Source of the DNA: Taxillus chinensis
Lineage: Eukaryota; Streptophyta; Magnoliopsida; Santalales; Loranthaceae
NCBI GenBank assembly: GCA_023512835.1
Contig: CM042087.1
Span: 20,217,260-20,281,259 of the forward strand
Length of the DNA: 64,000 bases
Direction: 5' to 3'
Below are positions 23,752 through 34,962 of this stretch, piece after piece. Below the pieces are notes generated by a model that ran no database searches, was not told the origin of the DNA, and worked only from the letters and a program-made list of their open reading frames with translations. How positions within the stretch are numbered: the stretch's first letter is position 1; each line of letters starts with the position of its first letter. A program made the translations under genes and the position numbers.

Positions 23752-24235
23752 GTATGGTATCAAAGCATGGTCTAGTTGGCCTAGGGTAGTGGGCGGATCT
23801 GGTTATCTTGAGTCCTTTGGAGGAGCCTAGAGGGACGTGCCTGATCAACATGGTCCTCTTGGAGCTTCTAAGGTGTACTTGGGGTAGTCCAGACCTGAGG
23901 TTGGATTTGAATGCATTGGCATTAGGGCACTAGTTGCATTTGTTGTTGTGTGTGAAGGTGTGGATAACTGTTAAAACTACAATTGTGATAAAAGAAAAAT
24001 GTGAATAATGTGATAAGGTGTGAACTGTGCAACTCTGATTTTTCTTGAAATACCTTGAGCATGACTACAAGGAAAGGTCCTTGTTTATTTGAGCTGTGTG
24101 CAATGTGGATTGATATAATGTGTGAAATGTGACATGCCTTGTGATAGTAGAATTGATAAATGGGGTAGCAGTAGTGACACGCGATAGATTATGAATTCGT
24201 TTTAACGGTTGTCATTTTTACTTCGTGTAGTAAGC
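23752..24235 (+). other. Element A primer binding site and leader
   Basis: PBS TGGTATCAAAGC (23755-23766) differs by one base from the usual initiator-Met match. The leader hairpin arms are 23826-23839 and 23849-23862 around loop CCTGATCAA (23840-23848). No coding sequence before the gag ATG at 24236. Confidence 0.87.
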
Positions 24236-25620
24236 ATGCCACCGAGGAGAGTGACGTGTGCATCCGGGGTAGTGGCTAATGAGTCATCTGCCCATGAGGG
24301 TCCGAGTGCGGGGCAGTCTGCTGGAGGACATGCGCTGTTGCTGGCGCAGCTGCGAGAAGGCATCTGACTGGAAGTCCAGGAGCTGAGGGAAGGTATCCGG
24401 CAAGAAGTTTGGGAGGAGGTGCGCCGTGAGATGGCGGCACATCAGGTGGTGCCACCACCACCGCCACCACCAGCGGGGGAGTTACCTCGGGAGCGTGAGA
24501 GTTCATTGGGCGGCGTACCGATTCGTGCAAAAGATGACGTGGTGACACGGTTCCGAAAGGAACAACCTCCAAGGTTCAAGGGAGAAGGTGATTCTGTGGT
24601 AGTTGAGCATTGGGTGAGGCGGATCGAGCATGTATTTTCCTTTCTCCTACCCCGGGAGGAGGATAAGGTGAGACCGGTTTCGGCAATGGAGGGGAATGCT
24701 TTGGAGTGGTGGCCGAGTGTCGCGGGGAGCCGTGCGGTGCGGTTTATGCTTTGGGAGGAGTTCTTGCGGCTCTTCCATGATGAGTTCTTCCCGGAGTCTT
24801 TGAGGTGGCAGAAGAGGGAGGAGTTTGGTAGCTTGAGGCAAGGATCAAGGACGGTGCCTGAGTACGAGTGCAAATTCTTAAGCTTGAGTAGATTTGCTCT
24901 CGAGACAGTGGCTATGGAGGATCTGAAGGCCCATAAGTTCACCTTGGGTCTTAGGCCAGCCCTTAGGCAAAGAGTGTCGATCTTGCACTTGAGGACTTAT
25001 GTTGAGGTTATGGAGACGACTCGTATCGCTGAGAGAGAGCTGGATGATGGGAGGCAAGCCCATGAGGATCGCCGGTTGCGGGGCGGATCGAACGTCATTC
25101 GGGGCCCAAGAGGCCCAAGACCGAAGAGAGAGATAACGGTTCCTTCCGCAGCGGGGGACAAACATCGGTGAACCCAGGGATGTCTAGCTTTGGTAGCAAC
25201 AAGCAGGGAGGTCCAGTAGTAGGTCTCCCCAACGGTTTTCATTACTGTGGGGAGCAAGGCCACTTCAGGAGGGAGTGCCCAAAGAAGGACTGGAGATGCA
25301 ATAGCTGTGGACGAGAGGGCCTTCTGAGCCGGGTTTGCAGGAGTGGCAACAGGGGAGTTGGAGGCATGGCATCCAACATGAGGAGTGATGCCAGTTTCCG
25401 TGCACCAGCAGAGAGACCAGCTCGTCAGTGGGAGGCTAGTCAGGCAGGATCAAACCAGACCCGACCTCAGGGGAGGCCGGAGCGGCAGCAGAATGAAGCC
25501 GGGAGGCAGCCATGGCGGGAAGCGTCCAGGTGGGTGAGCCGACTAGTGACACGGGCCAAGGGAGGGTGTTTGCGCTGAATACCACACCCTAGGAGGAGGC
25601 TAAGCTACCACCTCCACCGG
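24236..25620 (+). pseudogene. Element A gag
   Basis: Starts MPPRRVT at 24236. A TGA at 24365-24367 replaces an arginine codon seen in element D; the same frame is then open to 25171 (longest block 24419-25171) with a proline run, FRKEQPPRFKGEG and [22 protein letters not shown] capsid residues. After a frame change near 25170 two CCHC knuckles (YCGEQGHFRREC and CNSCGREGLLSRVC, about 25245-25340) follow; the histidine of the second is leucine. Confidence 0.87.
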
Positions 25621-25643
25621 CGGAGGGTGGGGCAGGACCATCG

Positions 25644-25975
25644 GTGGTTAGAGGTTCCCTTTTGATTTCTCGTACGCTTGTTTCAGCTCTTTTTGATACA
25701 AGTGCATCTTGTTTGTTTGTTGCTGAACTTCTGATTGAGGGGTTGGGATTAGCATGTGATGAGGCAGAGAGGCCCCTATTAGTGGAGTCACCGGTAGGGG
25801 GTATGATTGAGGTGCGGCGCTTATGTCGTGGATTGTTTGTTAACTATAGGGGATGTGGAGCTTAGTTTTGATTTGTACGTGATGCCCTTGTGTACATTTG
25901 ACCTGATCTTGGGTATGGATTGGCTTATGGCTTTCCAGGCCAAGATAGATTGTTATTGCAGCGTGTATCCTTCGT
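25644..25975 (+). pseudogene. Element A aspartic protease, active site altered
   Basis: Opens VRGSLLISRTLVSALFDTSASCLFVAEL-like (key residues D-T-S-A-S). The family motif is DTGAS; here the glycine is serine, which should inactivate the enzyme. A frameshift near 25860 separates it from the LILGMDWL motif. Confidence 0.82.
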
Positions 25976-26042
25976 GACACCTGCAGGGACTTCTTGCACC
26001 CTGTAAGGGGAGTGGGACTGTGAGGCGAGTCGGGCTGGGCCA

Positions 26043-26341
26043 GTGTTGGACCAATGGGGTGCCATTACCCATAGGTTGGCAGCCCTGACCTTTGCTGAGG
26101 AGGGGAAAGTGGAAAAGAGAGTGTGGCCAGCAATTGTTGACCAATTTCAGGATGTCTTTCCAGACCAATTGAGGAGTTTACCTCCTAAGAGAAGTGTGGA
26201 GTTCACCATTGAGTTGATACCGGGGATTGGCCCAATCTCCCAAGTAGCATATCGTATGGGACCAGTCGAGTTGAAGGAGCTTCAGAGGCAAATAGAGGAA
26301 TTGGTGGACCAGGGGTATATCAGACCGAGTACCTCACCATG
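26043..26341 (+). pseudogene. Element A RT N-terminal part, cut by LTR
   Basis: In frame from 26043: [18 protein letters not shown], then [28 protein letters not shown], ending at CCATG where the minus-strand LTR starts. The last 210 bases are repeated at 28202-28412 on the far side of the LTR. Confidence 0.85.
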
Positions 26342-28200
26342 TGTCACGCCCCGGTTTTCCAACCCGAGGAGACCGGAACGTGACCCACCCTTTACCCGGG
26401 TTTGGATAAAGGGGTGGAACACAACATACACTTCAGAAACCAAAATCACACAATTATATAATTGAAACCATATGCCTTTATTATCTTTCAAACTTCATTA
26501 CAATATCTCCCCGCTGGGGTTACAGTGCCTCAATAAAATTACATAACGCAAATAACATAAAACAAAGCCACAAAGTAGAACTCTTCCACCTTGGTGTTCC
26601 CACCTAACGCCTATAGGTTCCTGCAAGAAAACACACCATAGTAGGAGGGGTGAGCATCCACAGCTCAGTAGGGATTATGTCTCCCCAACCCATCCCATGC
26701 TCCTAGCATCTACATGCCATGTGTACAAGTGCAGTGTTGTGTTACAATAATTCCAACAAACAATAACAAACCACATCAGTAGTCACAATTATCCACCACA
26801 CAAACCACAAGTGATTTAACCGCCTCTTCAGGCCAATGATTTAACCGCCTCTCAGGCATAGCTTCCATAGTTAGTCTCACTGACATTAATTCAGCCTCTC
26901 AGGCTCCACAGTCAGTCTCACCGACATCAACTCAGCCTCTCGGGCTCTACAGGTACACAAACATTGCCTTAGCCTCTCGGGCTTCTTAGGCTCCACGGAC
27001 AATAACAGACATTTAACATATATCTCGATTATTCAGGCATAACAACAAACACTTAACATGCATGTCCACCCTGGTATAACATCAAACACCTAGCATGCAT
27101 ATCCTCACGTACATTACATCAAACACCATTCAGGCATAACCACACTGGCATAACATCAATCGCATAACATTCATGGCCTCACAGGCATAATATCAAACAC
27201 CTGGTGTGCGGTGCCACACAGGCCTCATCTCAACCCATACTTGCCACTGAAGGCCAACATTCATATAGGAGGTCACACCTATATGAATTTACATATAGAT
27301 AGTATAACAATAATAGTAGAAGCTCTATAAATCCTCTACACAGGGCCTAACCCCAGAACAGATCAGGTGAGACGAACCCCTACCTTAAAGCGGATCTTCC
27401 TTGCTCCCGTGCTAAATGCCGTCCTCCCCACGCAAGATGCTCCTGGCAAAGCAACGAACAACTCCCCTTCCTTCTCTCTCTCTAGCTCTATCTCTCTCTA
27501 CACGACGGCGCAGCGATTGAAGAGAACCCTAAACCTAAAACAGAGGGCTTCTCCCTCCTTATATAGACAACACAACATCAAAACGACGTAGTTTTGATTA
27601 AGTGAATCCCAAAGATCAAAACGACGTAGTTTTGATGGAACAAGCTATGTCCTTCCCACATCTATACACACCAAAATATTCACAATTCCAACATGGTCCT
27701 TTGGGAAAAGATGATTAGAACGACAAAACCAAGGTAACCATGCAAAAACATGCTCGCACGCCAATTTGAACGCCAATTCCCCAATTGGCGTGCAGTTCCA
27801 AATGCACTCAAACTTCACCCCAAGCCTCCTAGCATCTTGTAGAGGTCCGAGAAGCAAAAATATGCTTGCACGTGAAATGGGTGAATTCATGTGCGGCTCC
27901 AAATGCTCTGAAATTTCTGTGGTAGGTAGAGGACGTCATTCTAAGAAACTTTTGTTCTTGCACGCCAATTGTTTGAGGCCATCTACCCTATCAAAAGTGA
28001 GCTCCAAGATCAGCCAAAACAGCTTAAAACCGCCTGTATATGCATAGCATCTTCCTAGGACATAAATGTACATTATCACTTGTCACATGCACCTCCCAAA
28101 AGTCCCCTCTTGGGCTCATCTCTTACCTCAAACTTGTGCACCAACATCCAAGGTGTTTGTGGTTAACTTCTTACACACGGGTTACACACGGGTCATTACA
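26342..28200 (-). mobile_element. Solo LTR (D-type) in element A RT
   Basis: 1,859 bp, the same length as the 3' LTR of element D. On the minus strand it starts TGTAATGACCCGTGTGTAA and ends GGGGCGTGACA. It has two ATCAAAAC palindromes and TATATAA at 27556-27640. It lacks a 5-bp target duplication: CCATG is on the left and GAATT on the right, and instead a 210-bp segment of RT is present on both sides. Confidence 0.9.
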
Positions 28201-28482
28201 GAATTGTTGACCAATTTCGGGATGTCTTTCCGGACCAATTGAGGAGTTTACCTCCTAAGAGAAGTGTGGAGTTCACCATTGAGTTGATACCGGGGATTGG
28301 CCCAATCTCCCAAGTAGCATATCGTATGGGACCAGTCGAGTTGAGGGAGCTTCGAGAGGCAAATAGAGGAATTAGTGGACCAGGGGTATATCGGACCGAG
28401 TACCTCACCATGGGTGCTCCGGTGCTTTTTTGCGAAGAAGGCGGATGGCATGCTTCACCTCTGCATTGATTGTAGGAAGATT
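28201..28482 (+). pseudogene. Duplicated RT segment and end of element A
   Basis: 28202-28412 repeats 26132-26341 with few differences (one extra G at the LREL/R position causes a frameshift). The RT then continues past the duplicated part with GAPVLF, an expanded T-run frameshift, and LCIDC-R-K, ending about 28482. The catalytic FIDD box and everything downstream are missing. Confidence 0.87.
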
Positions 28483-28645
28483 AAATGGGACATTCTAATT
28501 TTAGAAAAAAGAATATGGGATGTAGGCCCATGTGACAGTATTGCGTTTTTTAGGAAAACAAAAGTGAACTTTCTTTTTTAGAAAAGAAAATGAAAACAAT
28601 TTGAATTCAAATGGAAATACTGCCACAATTAATATTGGCCCAGGC
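28483..28645. other. Unassigned 163-bp AT-rich segment
   Basis: Lies between the broken RT of element A and LTR E. It resembles none of the other sequences in the window and has no ORF. Short inverted words (AGGCCCATG at 28515 and GGCCCAGGC at the end) do not amount to terminal repeats. It may be filler from the deletion that removed the rest of A. Confidence 0.5.
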
Positions 28646-30385
28646 TGTAATGACCCGTATTTTGGGATGTGAGGAGTTAGTCAGTTTTGCCTTTTTATGT
28701 GGAAATTTTTGGGTTTTAGGGAGTTTTATTTCCACACACTTTGGCTAAATCATCTTGTATGTTGATAAGCAAGCAAGAGGTAAAGTTTGAGCCCAATAGG
28801 GAGTGCACGTGAGAAGGGCTTTTCACGTGCAGAGGGATTTTTGCATGGGAGCCTTCCTGATGTTGTTCCAAGGCTTGTGGTAGAATTCTAGAGCATTTGG
28901 AGGTGCCCGTGAGAAGGGCCTTTCTCACGTGCGGCCTCCATTACCATTGTTTTGTTGTTCGATCCTCTTTTGCTAAAGAACCTTGGTGAAATTATGAGTG
29001 CCTTGTCCTATGTGGTTGCAAAAAAGGTTATAGTCGTCATCAAAACTATGTCATTTTGATGTTGGGATTCATTTAATCAAAACTACGTCGTTTTGGGGTT
29101 TGAGTTGTCTATAAAAAGAGGTGAAGGCTCCTTGTTTTAGGTTTAGGGTTCTCTTCAGCTGTTGCAGTCATCGCAGAGAGAGAGAGAAGGAAGAAAAGCT
29201 TCTGGTCGTGGTTGCTGCGGTGGTGTTTCCGTGGGCGAACGGCGTTTGGCGTGGAGGAATCTATTGAGGTAGGGGTTCTGTCTTCTTGTACCTAATCCGG
29301 GGTTAGGCCTGATGGTGAATGAACTGTTGGATATTGTTATTGTTATTATATTATTTATATGTAAATTCATATAGGTATGACCTCCTATATGAATGTTGGC
29401 CTTCAATGGCGTTTTGGTGTGACTCTGAGGTTGGGTGGGCAGTGCATGTTAAATGTTCGATAAAATGCCTGTGTGAATATGTCTGTGTAAATGTGTGCCT
29501 ACTAAGTGTTTGGTTTTATACCTGAGTGGCTGGGTTTGTGCATTGGTGAATGTGTGCCTACTAAGTGTTTGGTTTTATGCATGAGTGGCTGGGTTTGTGC
29601 ATTGGTGAATGTGTGCCTACTAAGTGTTTGGTATTATGCCTGAGTGGCAGTGTGTACTATGTTCTGTTAAACCCGGTGGCTATGGAAGCCCGGGACTGTT
29701 TTGTGAAACCCGGTGGCTGTGGAAGCCCGGGACTGTTGTGTGAAACCCGGTGGCTGTGGAAGCCCGGGATTGTTCTGTGAAACCCGGTGGCTGTGGAAGC
29801 CCGGGACTGTTCTTGGAACCCGGTGGCTGTAGAAGCCCGGGACTGCTCTTGGAACCCGGTGGCTGTGGAAGCCCGGGACTGTTCATGTGCTAGCCTGTGT
29901 GGCTGTGGAAATGATTGTATTTGCTGATATGGCTTGTTAATACACCTGTTGAAATAATTGTATCACGACACTGCACTTGTACACATGGCATTTAGATGCT
30001 AGGAGAATGGGATGGGTTGGGGAGACATGATCCCTACTAAGCTGTGGTTGCTCACCCCTCCTACCGTGTTGTTTTCTTTACAGGGACCTACAGGCGCTAG
30101 GTGGGAACACTAAGGTGGAAGACCTGCTTGTGGCTTTCTTATTGTTATTTGAGTTTTGTTGTTTTTGTGTGAGCTTTGTAACTCAGTGGGGAGATATTGT
30201 AATGAGGAGCTTAATGTAATAAAAGCATGTTTGGACACGTTTGTAATGTTTGAATAATAAATATACGATTCTGTCTCTAAATATAAAATGTGAAGTGTAT
30301 GTTGTATTCTAACCCCTTTATCCAAACTCAGGTAAAGGGAGGGTCACGTTCCAATCTCCTCGGGTTGGAAATCCGGGGCATGACA
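28646..30385 (+). mobile_element. Element E 5' LTR
   Basis: 1,740 bp, TGTAATGACCCGTATTTTGG to GGGGCATGACA, followed by a PBS. U3 has two inverted repeats with ACGT-containing arms (28805-28830 and 28908-28929), the ATCAAAAC palindromes, a TCTATAAAAAG box near 29108, and six minisatellite copies (29668-29885). Closest in length and sequence to element A's LTR. Confidence 0.9.
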
Positions 30386-31903
30386 ATATGGTATCAGAGC
30401 ATGGTCTAGTTGGCCTAGGGTAGTGGGCGGATCTGGTTGTCTTGAGTCCTTTGGAGGAGCCTAGAGGGACGTGCCTGATCAACACGGTCCTCTTTGAGCC
30501 TCTAAGGTGTACTTGGGGTAGTCCAGTCCTATGGTAGGATTTGCATGCATTGGCATTAGGGCACTAATTGCATTTGTTGTTTATGTGTAATTGCATGATA
30601 AATGGTTTGGACGTGATAAAGTTTCGATTGTGCAACTCTGAAATTTTGTGATGATTTGAGGATGAAAGCATGGAAAAGAATTTGTGGTATTGAAACTGTG
30701 TGCTTGTGAACTTGAAGCTTGTGAAATGTGAACTGAAAATAAATAAATAAATAAATAAAATAAAACAAACTAAATTGTGATAATACTGTTGATATTCTGA
30801 AAATGACTAGGTGAGATATGTAAATGCTTAAGTGTGTGCCTTTGTATGGTATTGTGTGAAATAAGCGATATGGTGTTCAAAACGATGAGATACTCACTTG
30901 AGTATAAATGATATGTTCAATGTGAAGGTGTGACCTTGTATAGTCTGAAATGTGAATATGTGAATCGTGTGGTGATAATGTGTGTGTTGAGATTATTTAT
31001 GGCTCAAAATGCCTAGTTGGTAATGGTATTGAGATTGTCGAGTGTTAACCTGGAGCGTTACCTCCTCGTGTACCCAACCACCGAAAAACTATGACCCATA
31101 CGACAGAGAGCCCGCCACCCAGTCGGGCAAGTGGGAGAGCTGCAGTCATAATGCTTGATTTAAACATGGCAGAGGTTGGCATTTTAGACCTGATTATGCC
31201 AGGAATTGAGGGATGAAGATTCGATAACTAATTAAGAGCGAGGCACGCCGAGAGCTATCAACCCACATCATTTGGGGGAGCTTGGATGAAGATCAACCGA
31301 AGCATTATCGTCCTAATCGGCAGAACGGACCAAAGAGGCAAAGGGGGTAATCGGAGGATGGCCACAAGTGTCGAGACGGGGTCAACCCTCAACAAATCCA
31401 TGTGAGACCAGTTTCCCAAAGGGTTGTTCTTGCTGTGGACAACCGGGACATTGGAAAAGAGGGTGTAGCAGGAAGCAGTACTAGTGTCGCATCTGTGGAA
31501 AAAAAAAATAGGACATCTCCAGATACCTGTTTTTGGTAAAGCAAGGCATGGTGCTAGAGGACTAGCGCAGCAAGCAAGACATGGGGCTGAGGACTTCTTA
31601 GTAAGGATAGTAGGAGAGCATGGCTGAATTATCCTTAGTTAGGGGTACAATTTCAATTCTCGTGTGTTAAGACTTCTATTTCATTGGTGGTATCATGCTC
31701 CTTTAAAAATAATGATCGGTTGAGTCTCGTACTAGTTTATGTGAGGCTGGGTGAACCTTTTATTACTAACTCTTGTGATAGTGGGGTATGTTCTCTAGGA
31801 GGGCTTTTGAGTCACCATTTTATGTTAAGTAAAGCTTAGGAGATCATTTGGGTTACTATTTCAAATGAATGTGGTTAGAGACCTGTTAAAAAAAAAGGTA
31901 AAA

Positions 31904-31941
<38 letters not shown>

Positions 31942-34093
31942 ACACTAGAAGAATAATAAGTAACTTATAAACATTTGGGTGTTAATTTTATATGTGAGTG
32001 GCATTCAACTTCGGCACCTATGAAAATTTAAAGTAATCAAACCATGTAGGCTACCTTTTGCTAGTTAGTAGAGCTTAAGGCGTGAGGTGATGGCTTGTGG
32101 GTAACGTGTGACCCCTCCATGGCAACCTTGAATAATAGAAATATGTTCTTATGTGGATAGATGTACGTGTTGGAGTACTACTTGGAAGGGGTATTCTTAA
32201 GGTTACCTTTCGAAGCGTTGGGGTCGAAGGAGGGCATCGCAGCTAGTATAGCTCGCTCCTTGAGTCCTTGAGGTGTTATCTCGTTAGCTAGAGAGGTCAT
32301 TGCAAGTTTTGGTTAATAACTATATAGGTGTTCTGGGTTCTCAGATGGTCAAGCAGTGGCCATCTGTCATGTTTGTGGTGTGTGAAAGACCTTGACTAAT
32401 GTTCCTAGAATATGTTGTGAAATGGGTATACACACGTGTAAAATGTGAAGTGTTCTGGAGCTCAGCTATCGGCTGTGAGTGGGTTTCAAGGGTCGTGGCC
32501 GATGCATCCAATTGTTAAAAAGAGGTAAGCAAATAAGATTTGGCGGGCCTCGTTCGGGCATTTTACCCACATCTCGAAAACATTTCTCTAGGGGGCTGCG
32601 GGTGTGCTTTTGCATGGTAGGGCCATTCCTTTGGTTTGTATCTTGTGGGAAGTGGGTTTAAAGGAGAGGAGAAGGTGTAAAACTGGTACGTTCTACTCGT
32701 CAGGTGTCTTATGTTTCATTGCATGTGTTGAGAATGTGCAGAAAATGTGGCATTGTGTTGTTGTATGTGTTGCATAAGTGGTAAAGGTATATAGCGGAGT
32801 TGCTACGTTTGGGTGTTGTGACACATATGCGTAGAGAAGGATGAGGCATGTGTATTGGTATAGTAACTGTGGTGTGAGGATGAGGAAGAGTGTTAGAAGT
32901 GATGTTGTTTATGTTATTCCTTGTCTGGTGTTATTAAAGTGTTGGAAAGTTGGGAAAAAGGGTTGTTTGATTCCCAGAATTGAGTCAGTTGGCAGTTTTT
33001 GCTTGGAAGGGATATTAGTGCTACTCCTTGGGGGGAGATTTATGTCGGGCGGATGTCACAAAGGTGCATGTTTTAAAGCGATGCTGGTAGGCGGATGACC
33101 TACATCTGTGCTCTTGGAAACCTTTCATATGCAGTATCACGCGGTTAGTGAGATGGTTCACGCCATCAAGGTGTTGGTGTGTTTGGGAGCTACGCGAAAG
33201 TCCCGAATCAGGAGTTTGCATGCCTTGTTTCCTGTGCCTACCCGGAGAAATTGCAGGGATCACATTAAGCTGAGGCTAAAGCCTGAGTATTTCTTGGTTG
33301 GTGTAGCGGAGTTAGTGGTTCATAAGGTAGAGTATGTCCTGGAGGCAAGGGATTCCCTTGTGACCCGTGAGTGGTGACACAGAGGATTCCGTTGTTGTGA
33401 TGTTGCGGGTAGGAGAGTTTTCCAAGGGTGGACAGAACTATATTGTTGGTACTTACCCATCGTCAAAGGATTCCTATCGCATGGAATGTCTGGCGATCGA
33501 GTAAGGCGTTATCACTTGGGTTGTAACATAGGCCTCGGTTAGTGAAGGCTGTGTGGGATCTTGGTGGATCCCTATTTGACCGTAGTCGAGAGGTGTTATT
33601 TGTGTGGCGTTCTGGTTCATGGGATTCTTTAGTAGATTCTCAACGTTGGTGACTGGTGTTAGCCTGATATGGAGTGTGGTTACGTTGTAAATTGTTGGTG
33701 TCCGTTGACATCAAATCTCGGTGGTGTCATTGTTGGGTATTTTACATTGTGGAGTGTTGGTCCTATTGTGACACGAGTAAGCGTCTAACGCCGAGTACCA
33801 TGCTATGTCGATGTCGTGACTTCTCGTTCAATCATATGAATTCTCGCGAATGGATGCTTCACGCATAGGCTTATGGTGTTGGCCTTGTTCGGTTGTCGGG
33901 GTCTTAGCAAATCGTGGGCGGTTTCTCGACGTCAATGTTGTCAACTTGCTCACAAGAGTTGTTGTCAGTGCGCTAATTGGCCAAGCTCTAGTTCGTGATC
34001 TGCTCATGGGTGTTATGTGTTGCTTTGATCTTCTCGTGATGTTTGCTACTTGGTTTCTCTTTTCGGGGACGAAAAGTCCAAAGGGGGGAAGGT
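30386..34093 (+). mobile_element. Element E interior, heavily decayed
   Basis: PBS TGGTATCAGAGC at 30389-30400 and leader hairpin at 30460-30496 are well kept. Beyond that the only clear coding relic is one CCHC zinc knuckle (31425-31466: C-S-C-C-G-Q-P-G-H-W-K-R-G-C), a broken second one (CRICGK) and a possible protease start VRGTISI near 31640. I could not find RT or integrase motifs in 32000-34000. A (TA)n run lies at 31907-31936. It ends in a purine run CCAAAGGGGGGAAGG after GGACGAAAAGT, a polypurine-tract context, but no recognisable LTR follows. Confidence 0.65.
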
Positions 34094-34707
34094 TGTGAGG
34101 AAACTCCCTGCGGATGAGTTTGTATGGTGTTGGCGAATGGGCGGTGGAACGTTAAACGTGTAGTAGTGTTTTGTTTATGAGTTGTTCCTTGTAGTGGTGT
34201 TTATGATGTCGGTTGGTCCCGTGACCTATGTGATTTGTTAAACGTGTTGGGGATGAGTGTATATGTCTTACACCATCGTGACATGTGTTAGGTGAGGAAA
34301 ACAAGGGTTGTTTGTGCGATTAGAATATGTGTTCCCCTATCATGCTGTGTTGTATTGTGTGGGTACGTGCCTTCATGTGTGTTATTGTGTGATATCTTCA
34401 GTCGCGGGTATGTGAATGGTTGTGGGCGATGTGCATCAGCATGTGCATTATGGAAAGTGTATTCTCTTTTCGAGGACGACATGTCCTATGGAGGAGATAT
34501 GGGAACGTGAATCCATGATGCGTGAGCAACACCCGAGTTGTTCGAGGACCAACACTCTTAAGGGTGGAGGGGTAGCGTTGGCTGGTGTATTTGCATTTCC
34601 TTTCGACTTTTGACTTTTATTTATATTGAATCTGTCATTGACTTTGTATAGAAAATAAAGAGGTGTAACCATTAAGATAAAGTGTGGGAAAGAGACGGTC
34701 CACGGGT
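34094..34707 (+). other. Tekay pol tail remnant and junction to Ogre LTR
   Basis: At 34495-34560 the translation WERESMMREQHP matches the last residues of pol in C and D, followed by the TTAAGGGTGGAGGGGT context seen after C's stop codon. Similarity to C ends near 34620. This tail lies downstream of the E polypurine-like run, so it belongs to a different copy or a rearranged one. 34621-34707 is unassigned. Confidence 0.6.
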
Positions 34708-34962
34708 GATGGAAAATCAAATTTGAGAATCAACACCTCCGACCACGCTCAATTTCGAGGTCAAATGACAAAGTTATGATCAAAACGGTGTTCGGACCGC
34801 TAATAGCGGTCAAATGATAATTGACTTGCAAAACCGCACTCCAAATCAGGTCACGAACCTCACCATCATGATCCTCTCGTCATTGTGAGAATTTTGATAT
34901 ATATTGGCTATTTTTAAAAAAAAAAAAACTTGTGAACAGTACCCGCCATCGTTCACATTAAA

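Noticed and set aside
31500..31512. Possible frameshift signal in an A-run after the zinc knuckle of E
   Set aside because: The run follows stop codons in a decayed gag and is not present in the other elements, so it is more likely simple A-run expansion.
32479..34098. Several 60-90-codon plus-strand ORFs in the interior of E
   Set aside because: No recognisable domain, no agreement with RT or integrase of the neighbours in any frame, and lengths expected by chance.
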